Positions 29,500-35,162 of a stretch of 36,577 bases of DNA are shown piece after piece (the stretch's first letter is position 1; the number at the start of each line of letters is the position of its first letter). Source of the DNA: a virus. The position numbers and the translations under genes are program-made. The stretch is from the IMG/VR virus record IMGVR_UViG_3300005548_000480, positions 1 to 36,577 of that record. One strand, written 5' to 3'. Below the pieces are notes generated by a model. The model saw only the letters and a program-made list of their open reading frames with translations, did not search any database and was not told the origin of the DNA.

Positions 29500-29711
29500 C
29501 TAATTTCCCCCAGATCTTGAATCGCTTTACGAAGGGCGGTTTTCTGCCACTCGGTCCATTGCGGAAGATCGCGCATCGCCAGCCGGAGATCTGACGCGAC
29601 CGATCGCGCAATGACCCGATGCCGATGACGCAGCCCGTTTCGGGATTCGACCTGTGCGTCGCTCAGGCCATGGGCCAGCTTGTCGAGGGTGCGTACGGAG
29701 TCGCCTTTCAT
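29496..29711 (-). CDS. Small protein of unknown function, 71 aa
   Basis: 71 aa from the ATG at 29711 (MKGDSVRTL), overlapping the preceding stop (ATGA). Helical and basic: DKLAHGLSDAQVESRNGLRHRHRVIARSV, then DLPQWTEWQKTALRKAIQDL. It may be a small nucleic-acid or protein-binding factor. It lies just after the J-domain-like gene. No family recognised. Confidence 0.6.
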   Translation of the reverse strand: MKGDSVRTLDKLAHGLSDAQVESRNGLRHRHRVIARSVASDLRLAMRDLPQWTEWQKTALRKAIQDLGEIR

Positions 29712-30382
29712 ACAGCACCGCCATCCCCGGACAGTCCGTGATGTAGATCGAGGAGCGACTTGGAGCCCTGCAGCTTCGCCCATTTGTCAGGTTCGCCGTT
29801 GGCGTCGGGATGCAGCACCGCGGCCGCACGTCGGTACGCGGCGCGATACGTGTCTACTGACTGAATCACCCGGAGGTACGGAACTCCGCCGCCTTCGTTG
29901 GCAACGAACACCGCGGCCTCGTCGATCGTTAGGACGGCCGGATGTTCTGGACCGGGCGGCGGCAGCGCCTTGAAGCCGAGGTACTGCTCGGCGTTCTGTG
30001 TGACTCCGTACCGATCGATGCGGCGGAGATCCTCGAGTGCGATCGCGACGGCGCGGAGGTTGGATTCCCAATGGGTGAAACGATCGGCCGGGAAGGACAA
30101 CGGCACACGTACGCGCTGGCCAAACTTATCGCGCACAACCTTTACGAATGACACGATCACGCCGGGATGATCTGGTGTCGCATCAGCGTACGGACCGCCG
30201 TCCTTGCGAAAATGCTCGGTCGCGAGCTGAATGACGGCCGACTCGGCGTGCACCATCCGCAGCTCTCGCTCCAGCTGGCGCATCGTGCCGCTAAAGCCGC
30301 TCTTAAATGGGGCGCGAGTTCGCTCGCTGCGATCCCGCAGCTTGCCTGGCCACCGTTTGATTGGTCCGTAGGAAATGCTCAT
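29708..30382 (-). CDS. Phage protein with C-terminal J-domain-like (HPD) region
   Basis: 224 aa from the ATG at 30382 (ATGA overlap). The N-terminal two thirds have SAVIQLATEHFRKDGGPY, VIVSFVKVVRDKFGQRVRVPL and ESNLRAVAIALEDLRRIDRYG. At residues about 175-215 the pattern TYRAAYRRAAAVLHPDANGEPDKWAKLQ has the HPD tripeptide (191-193) between two helices, as in DnaJ-type co-chaperones. The following helix is short, so the domain is compact or partial. It could recruit host DnaK to a phage replication or assembly complex; that is inference from the motif. Confidence 0.65.
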   Translation of the reverse strand: MSISYGPIKRWPGKLRDRSERTRAPFKSGFSGTMRQLERELRMVHAESAVIQLATEHFRKDGGPYADATPDHPGVIVSFVKVVRDKFGQRVRVPLSFPADRFTHWESNLRAVAIALEDLRRIDRYGVTQNAEQYLGFKALPPPGPEHPAVLTIDEAAVFVANEGGGVPYLRVIQSVDTYRAAYRRAAAVLHPDANGEPDKWAKLQGSKSLLDLHHGLSGDGGAV

Positions 30383-30777
30383 CGCTGAATCCCGGCTTTC
30401 GGGGCGGACTCGTCGCCCTGTTTGAGGTGAGAGCCGTCGGCGCGCACGCCGGCGCGATGCAGGTGATCCACAGCCTTTTGGATATTTTCGAAATCGCCAA
30501 CACAGACCACGCCAACGAGGTAGGAAAACTGGCTTTGTTCACCGCCGAGCAACACATCCCGGATCGCACAGAGCCAACGGGAGAGCCATTCACCAACGAG
30601 CATCTCGCCGGCGGTGAGGAGTTGTGTGACGTCACCGCAGTCGGCGCCGCACGCCATGTCGAGAAGCCGTCGCTTGAGAGCGGCTTTCTCCGCTTCCGCC
30701 CGATCCATATCGGACAGCACCTGCGTTATCCGTTGCTTGACGGCTCGTTTCGATAACTTCTTGGTAGTCTTTTTCAT
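30379..30777 (-). CDS. Small protein of unknown function, 132 aa
   Basis: 132 aa from the ATG at 30777, with a strong AAGGAG Shine-Dalgarno. The N-terminus is basic (KKTTKKLSKRAVKQRITQVL), then helical (SDMDRAEAEKAALKRRLLDMACG, with a CGADCGDV cysteine pair) and LLTAGEMLVGEWLSRWLCAIRDVLLGG. The C-terminus has VGVVCVGDFENIQKAVDHLHRAG. Could be a DNA- or protein-binding accessory; no family recognised. Confidence 0.62.
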   Translation of the reverse strand: MKKTTKKLSKRAVKQRITQVLSDMDRAEAEKAALKRRLLDMACGADCGDVTQLLTAGEMLVGEWLSRWLCAIRDVLLGGEQSQFSYLVGVVCVGDFENIQKAVDHLHRAGVRADGSHLKQGDESAPKAGIQR

Positions 30778-30800
30778 CTAAATCTCCTTCGATCGACGTC

Positions 30801-31142
30801 CTACCTCTTCTTCGCCCCGAACCCCGCAACCAGCGGCGGACGGAGGAAAGACCACGATCCATTCCGCTCCCGTCGATACACCGGCAGGAACGCCGGGCCG
30901 TGAACGATCGCCTGGTGGCTCGCCCAGCCCCGCTTCGTGTAGCCCTCGCTGCCGTTGCCGATGTTGCGGTTGCCCGCAAACGCCCGCCAGCGCCAGCCCG
31001 CACGCGGCGAGTAGTAGACCTCGACGAAATCGCTGAATTCGTTCTTGGGCTCGGGGACGTTCGGCACGCCCTTGATGAGCGTCTTCAGTCGGCCCGACAG
31101 GTCTTTCCAAGTCGGATTCCGCTTCTTCATCTTCTTCTTCAT
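30801..31142 (-). CDS. YegP/DUF1508-like protein, 113 aa
   Basis: 113 aa from the ATG at 31142, with AAAGGAG upstream; a longer frame before it is rejected as it lacks coding character. Basic start (KKKMKKRNPTWKDL), then the core VEVYYSPRAGWRWRAFAGNRN, GSEGYTKRGWASHQAI, which resembles the DUF1508/YegP repeat (aromatic hairpin, GY-S/T turn, helix). The end is basic. It is the second protein of this pattern in the window (the other is at 7398-7586). Function unknown. Confidence 0.6.
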   Translation of the reverse strand: MKKKMKKRNPTWKDLSGRLKTLIKGVPNVPEPKNEFSDFVEVYYSPRAGWRWRAFAGNRNIGNGSEGYTKRGWASHQAIVHGPAFLPVYRRERNGSWSFLRPPLVAGFGAKKR

Positions 31143-31324
31143 CGGAAACTCCTTTGCCAGTTGAGGGCAGCCAGCGTGACCGCCTCGTCGTACGTCGCCA
31201 GCACGATGCGTCCGCGCGGCTCGCCGCTGTCGTTGCACCAGGCCGCCACGGTGAGAGTCGTCACCGGCAGGACCTGCCGATCGACGACCCACCAATATCG
31301 AATCGTGTTTTTCGCACTCACCAT
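31139..31324 (-). CDS. Small protein of unknown function, 61 aa
   Basis: 61 aa from the ATG at 31324, overlapping both neighbours (ATGA at its end). It is a beta-rich sequence (TIRYWWVVDRQVLPVTTLTVAAWCND, PRGRIVLATYDEAVTLA). It could be a small stand-alone domain that pairs with the YegP-like protein next to it. No family recognised. Confidence 0.55.
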   Translation of the reverse strand: MVSAKNTIRYWWVVDRQVLPVTTLTVAAWCNDSGEPRGRIVLATYDEAVTLAALNWQRSFR

Positions 31325-32049
31325 CGCGACGGCTCCTTCCGCTCCTGCGGTTCCAAGAAAGGAATGCCGCAGAGTTGAAAGTAGGTCGCCTCATCCGGCG
31401 CGGGGATCACCTCGGCCGGCTTTAAATTCGTGCCTTGGCAGTCGCCGCAGAGAGCGCCATGACCAGGTGCGCCGATCTGTGAGCACGGCTCGCAACGCCA
31501 CACCTTGCCGTCTTTATTGCGTCGGTTCTGACCGCGCAGGCGGGTGACGAGCCACTGGCTGTACTCCGCCGGCCCGGTGCGGATGGCGAGGACCGATCCC
31601 CAGTTGTCAGCGGCGGCCATGAAAATCTCGTGGTTGAAGCCACGGAAATCGACGCCGCGGTACTTGTCGCCCCAGCGATAGACCGGGATTTCCTTCGCCG
31701 GGCCGTTCGCTTTGAAATCATCGCCCCGCTTAAAGGTGACGTTCGGGTCGATGCGCGTGCTGTAAACGTGCTTCGCAACCGTGCCGTCGGCTACCAGCTC
31801 GTCGAGCCGATGCCAGACGAGGTTGACGGTTTCGGTCACCGAGCTGGCGAACAGTCCATCGCCGGGAACTGTCCGCGCGGCGAATTGCGGCATCACGACG
31901 TGTTCGACGTCGCCAACTTCAGACTTGCGGCGGCGCAGCGAGCCGGCGATCTCCCAGTCGGCGTAGCTGCCGCGCGGGAACAGATCCCGAAATGCCTCCG
32001 CGTCGCGCAGGGCGTCGGCGTACGAACGTTTGGTGGCGGTAGTGCTCAT
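31318..32049 (-). CDS. DNA polymerase beta-like nucleotidyltransferase with zinc ribbon
   Basis: 243 aa from the ATG at 32049, preceded by GGAGG. The nucleotidyltransferase core is clear: GSLRRRKSEVGDVEHV (36-51), with the catalytic pair in GDVEH (D47, E49), and later VDFRGFNHEIFMAA and RTGPAEYSQWLVTR, the third strand and the substrate-binding segment of PolX-type enzymes. A CEPC...CGDC zinc ribbon follows near 180-200 and the end is acidic. It may add nucleotides to DNA ends or to a protein or small RNA. It is shorter than true polymerase X, which also has thumb and PHP or lyase domains. Confidence 0.75.
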   Translation of the reverse strand: MSTTATKRSYADALRDAEAFRDLFPRGSYADWEIAGSLRRRKSEVGDVEHVVMPQFAARTVPGDGLFASSVTETVNLVWHRLDELVADGTVAKHVYSTRIDPNVTFKRGDDFKANGPAKEIPVYRWGDKYRGVDFRGFNHEIFMAAADNWGSVLAIRTGPAEYSQWLVTRLRGQNRRNKDGKVWRCEPCSQIGAPGHGALCGDCQGTNLKPAEVIPAPDEATYFQLCGIPFLEPQERKEPSRW

Positions 32050-32567
32050 GCTGATCCTCCCAGCCGCCAGATGTGCGTAGGGAACCACTCGCCGGTCGAA
32101 CGCCTTACAGTCCTGGCGAGCTGCGGGCCGACCTCGTCGCACCATTGAGCCCCGGTAACGATCAGCGAATTGCAGTCGAAGACGAGGTCGACGCCCCGCT
32201 CGCTCCACGTGGCGATCCAGTGTGTGAAGCCGTATCCCCAGCGAGCATTCGCGCCCGCGTCGCACCACGGCCCGTCCCACTGCACGCGCACCAACGACGG
32301 CGTCGCATCGAACATCTCCGCGACCGAAAAGAATTTGCCTCGCGTGAACTTCGGTGGGCGCACCACGGCGAAGGTTTTGCGGAAGAACGCGAGCCCCGCC
32401 TGCATCATGGTGGGATTCGTGTATCCCTTATCCTGAAATCCGGGTAGCGCGTGCCGCACAGCGTCGAGCGGCTGCTGGACAGCAAACGCCAGGGCCGACG
32501 GCCCGCAGTTGCAGCCCCAAGCGTCGTTAGCGGCGTTCAATTCTCGAGCAGTGAACAGGAGTTTCAT
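32046..32567 (-). CDS. Papain-like (C39-type) cysteine peptidase candidate
   Basis: 173 aa from the ATG at 32567, preceded by GGAGGTG. A papain-like arrangement is visible: Cys in GCNCGPSALA (C21), His in FTHWIAT (H116) and Asp or Asn in FDCNS (D131/N133). The length matches a minimal C39/NlpC-type domain. It could cleave a phage or host protein, or a cell-wall peptide, and is the only candidate for a lysis enzyme seen here. The overlap on both sides (ATGA) places it in the early chain rather than a lysis cassette. The fold call is based on motif spacing. Confidence 0.65.
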   Translation of the reverse strand: MKLLFTARELNAANDAWGCNCGPSALAFAVQQPLDAVRHALPGFQDKGYTNPTMMQAGLAFFRKTFAVVRPPKFTRGKFFSVAEMFDATPSLVRVQWDGPWCDAGANARWGYGFTHWIATWSERGVDLVFDCNSLIVTGAQWCDEVGPQLARTVRRSTGEWFPTHIWRLGGSA

Positions 32568-33016
32568 TCCCCACCTCCGGCCGGTGGGGCCGCCGCGAGC
32601 TTGCTGTTCTTCCCACGCCAAATGAAATCCATGGGTCGGCGATCGAAGAACACGAACAGATGTCGCATGTTGCTCACGTTCACGACGTCGGCGTCACGCG
32701 GGTACGCCTCTACGGCGTCAAGGTCGCCATACCCTGCCTGGTGCTTCAGTGACTGCAGCTCGTCCCAGGTGATCCCGTCTTCAAAGCGGTGCTTGCCGAC
32801 CGTCGTTCGATTGATCGACAGCCGAATGACCCCAGCCGAATCAGTGGGGTACACCTGAAGGAGAAATCCGCGACTGCGGAACACGCGGACCGGCGGACGC
32901 GCCATGACGCGGCACCCTTCCGACCATTCCTCACGTGGAATTTCCACTAGGTGCCAAGGCCACTTCTCGTTCTCTCGCTTCAGCGTTCGGCCAACGGCTG
33001 TTCTTAGATCGCTCAA
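32564..33016 (-). CDS. Conserved phage protein, DUF7694-like, 150 aa
   Basis: 150 aa from a TTG at 33016 (TTGA overlap), preceded by GGAGGTG. The pattern RVFRSRGFLLQVYP, RLSINRTTVG, DGITWDELQSLKHQAGYGDLDAVEAYP, VVNVSNMRHLFVF resembles the small phage proteins grouped as DUF7694 (from memory). Its function is unknown. The end is PPAGGGE, encoded by the next gene's ribosome binding site. Confidence 0.65.
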   Translation of the reverse strand: MSDLRTAVGRTLKRENEKWPWHLVEIPREEWSEGCRVMARPPVRVFRSRGFLLQVYPTDSAGVIRLSINRTTVGKHRFEDGITWDELQSLKHQAGYGDLDAVEAYPRDADVVNVSNMRHLFVFFDRRPMDFIWRGKNSKLAAAPPAGGGE

Positions 33017-33240
33017 TTGCCACCTCCAGCCGGTGCCGCCGTCGACACGTGGCCGTGCTTGTGGGCCCGGATCGCCGCCAGCACGTCGTTGACTGAGTCG
33101 AACAACCGCTCGTGCCCAGTCTCCGGGTCGGCGATGAAGTCACCGCCGGGGATCTTGCCGATCACCTTGCCGGGCTGACGCGCGGATTCGTAGTAGCCGC
33201 TGCCGTCGGCGAAATTTTTGGGAGGGATCGGTTTGCTCAC
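33013..33240 (-). CDS. Small protein of unknown function, 75 aa
   Basis: 75 aa from a GTG at 33240 (GTGA overlap), with GGAGGTG 4 bases upstream. Sequence: SKPIPPKNFADGSGYYESARQPGKV, then GGDFIADPETGHERLFDSVNDVLAAI and a His-containing helix. The end APAGGGN comes from the ribosome binding site of the next gene. No family recognised. Confidence 0.6.
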   Translation of the reverse strand: MSKPIPPKNFADGSGYYESARQPGKVIGKIPGGDFIADPETGHERLFDSVNDVLAAIRAHKHGHVSTAAPAGGGN

Positions 33241-33794
33241 GACACACCTCCAGACATGACAAACTCCACCGGTCGGGTCGCGTGCGGAAGGTAGAGCGGA
33301 TGCCGTGGGCGACCAGACTGCGTGAAGCCCATGCAAAGCAGTTTGCGGCCCGCGCGAGTAACGAGGTCGTACACCTGGCGATCGCGCCCCAGGTAGCATC
33401 CGTGCGTGCCCCACGCGGCGATCACGATCGGGCACACTTCCCAGAGGTCGAGAATGAGCTGATTGCAGTGTTCGATTTGGCCGACCGGCGCGATGGGGTC
33501 CGTTGCCTTCTTCAAATCCTCCGGATCAGTCGCACGAAAATTGAATAGGTTCATTACGGCTAGACCTGAGCCGCCAAGTTGCCGGCTGAACGCAATGCAC
33601 TGACGAATGGTGTTGTCATCGGTCTCGCCGTCCGCAGTCGATGGGTTGAGCATGATCCAGCCGACCCAGTCACGGCGGCCAATGGATTCGATCGGGCCCC
33701 AGTGGCGCGAGAGCGACCAGCGGTAGCGGCCGTCGGCGCTGATCGCCGCGTCGCGCTCCATGCTAGGGAGACCGGGGAAGAGGGTTTCGCTCAC
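33237..33794 (-). CDS. DUF1643-family protein
   Basis: 185 aa from a GTG at 33794, with GGAGGTG. The family pattern is clear: IMLNPSTADGETDDNTIRQC, then LAVMNLFNFRATDPEDLK, PIVIAAWGTHG and a final HPLYLP. DUF1643 proteins are widespread in phages and bacteria. Their function is not established. The GTG is chosen because it fits the overlap with the gene after it and the ribosome binding site; an upstream frame extension lacks support. Confidence 0.8.
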   Translation of the reverse strand: MSETLFPGLPSMERDAAISADGRYRWSLSRHWGPIESIGRRDWVGWIMLNPSTADGETDDNTIRQCIAFSRQLGGSGLAVMNLFNFRATDPEDLKKATDPIAPVGQIEHCNQLILDLWEVCPIVIAAWGTHGCYLGRDRQVYDLVTRAGRKLLCMGFTQSGRPRHPLYLPHATRPVEFVMSGGVS

Positions 33795-33886
33795 GCGACA
33801 CCTCCGGTATTTCCCGATGGCAGCGGCCACACCGGGCTCAATAGGATCAGTCGCTCAAGGGGGACGTTCCTGATCGGAGGCGCAGC

Positions 33887-34159
33887 ATGGCCAAGAAGAC
33901 GAGCAAGAAGTCCGCTAAACGCGCGAAGTCGGCAAAGAAGGTCTCGGAGACCGCGTACGGCAAGCGCACGCTGATCAAACCAAAGGGTGACGCGCGGTTC
34001 ATCCGCCGCGACCCGCTGGGCCGGATCCGGGAGAGCGACGACATGGGCCGCTCCCTGAAGCAGGACCGCCGGAAGAAGTCTAAGAAGGTCGTTGCGTCCG
34101 GAATGGGCGACAAGGGCGATCGGCCGCCGCGATCCAAGAAGGGCATGAAGAAGGGGTGA
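33887..34159 (+). CDS. Small basic Lys-rich protein on the opposite strand
   Basis: 90 aa from the ATG at 33887, preceded by GGAGG. The first 20 residues are Lys/Ala/Ser-rich (KKTSKKSAKRAKSAKK), then YGKRTLIKPKGDARFIRRD, GRIRESDDMGRSL and a Lys/Gly-rich tail (GDKGDRPPRSKKGMKKG). The middle resembles a conserved bacterial small protein with the GDxR(Y/F)xRRD pattern (from memory). The basic composition suggests nucleic-acid binding. It runs against the early operon, so it is probably an inserted accessory gene. An antisense frame spans it (see findings). Confidence 0.7.
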   Translation: MAKKTSKKSAKRAKSAKKVSETAYGKRTLIKPKGDARFIRRDPLGRIRESDDMGRSLKQDRRKKSKKVVASGMGDKGDRPPRSKKGMKKG

Positions 34160-34164
34160 AGTTG

Positions 34165-34407
34165 TCATGCTGCCTCCGAATCGTCTTCAAAGACGGCGAT
34201 GACCTGCTTCGCCCAGTCCGGCCGGCCGGCGTCGCGCGGCACGCGCAGGCCAAGCAGCTGCGACAGCTCCACCCACCGCTCACGCGGGCACTCCGGCGGC
34301 GTGTAGATGGCAGAGGACTGGATCGACGTCAGCCCAGCCCGCAGATGAACCTGCTCGAGCGGGACCAGGGCCAGCATCTTGTCGATGGTGTCGCAGATGG
34401 ATTTCAC
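34165..34407 (-). CDS. Small protein of unknown function, 80 aa
   Basis: 80 aa from a GTG at 34407 (GTGA overlap), with GGAGGTG. Helical: MLALVPLEQVHLRAGLTS, RERWVELSQLLGLRVP, DWAKQVIAVFEDD. The end, EDDSEAA, is acidic. The downstream neighbour is the inserted plus-strand gene. No family recognised. Confidence 0.6.
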   Translation of the reverse strand: MKSICDTIDKMLALVPLEQVHLRAGLTSIQSSAIYTPPECPRERWVELSQLLGLRVPRDAGRPDWAKQVIAVFEDDSEAA

Positions 34408-35162
34408 GCGGGCACCTCCGTCGGCGCCGGCTTATCTTCCGGGGCGAACTTCGCCGCTACTTTGCGGATCTTGTTGATCGGGAGTCCGTCAACGTCCGCC
34501 TGCGATTTGACACCCAGCGCCGCGATAATGGCTTTGCATCCGTCGTTCTTGCCCGCCTTCACGAGCCGGGCGACCAGCGCCTTGCGTTCCTTTCGCTCGG
34601 CCCGGTCGGCGATGATGTCGTCGCGGGTGATGGTGAATCGCTTCTCGACTTTGTTGCTGTAATCGTCCGCCGCCTGCGCTTTGTACGAGCACGCCGTCAG
34701 CGAGCCTCCGCCGTCTGCAGTGACAGAATCGCCGGGGGCAAACGAGGTGACGGTCACCCGCTTACCTTTCCAGTTGAACTGAAAGCCTACGGCCAGGCGT
34801 TCACGTTGGCGGCTGCTCGCCATGTGGGCGTAATGATGGTTTCGACCGAGATCTACGTCGTCGGCGATGAACGGTGCACGGCCCTGCCATGCCTCAAAAC
34901 TTTGCGCGGCTGCAATGTTTCCTTCGGCGATGGCTTGGGTATAGATCCATTCGACGCTATCCCCGCACCACCGGCTAAACCGGTACTTGCCAGCGACCTT
35001 CGCCAGCGTGTCCTCTGCGAATTCGAAGCCGGCACCGACCGCAAGCCGCAGAGCGCCACGCATGGCGTGGTTGAGACGCTCCCACGAGTGAGATACTTCA
35101 CTGTTAGCCTGCTCCCAGACGAGATCGAGCAGTTGAATGACGGGGTCATTGTTGGATTTCAT
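34404..35162 (-). CDS. Protein of unknown function, 252 aa
   Basis: 252 aa from the ATG at 35162 (ATGA overlap with the PP-loop gene). The N-terminal half is helical (QLLDLVWEQANSEVSHSWERLNHAMRGALR, SFEAWQGRAPFIADDVDLGRNHHYAHMASS). The centre has beta strands (RVTVTSFAPGDSVTADGG). The C-terminal part is charged and helical (EKRFTITRDDIIADRAERKERKALVARLVKAG). It is translationally coupled to the DndC-like enzyme and may be its partner. No family recognised. Confidence 0.65.
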   Translation of the reverse strand: MKSNNDPVIQLLDLVWEQANSEVSHSWERLNHAMRGALRLAVGAGFEFAEDTLAKVAGKYRFSRWCGDSVEWIYTQAIAEGNIAAAQSFEAWQGRAPFIADDVDLGRNHHYAHMASSRQRERLAVGFQFNWKGKRVTVTSFAPGDSVTADGGGSLTACSYKAQAADDYSNKVEKRFTITRDDIIADRAERKERKALVARLVKAGKNDGCKAIIAALGVKSQADVDGLPINKIRKVAAKFAPEDKPAPTEVPA

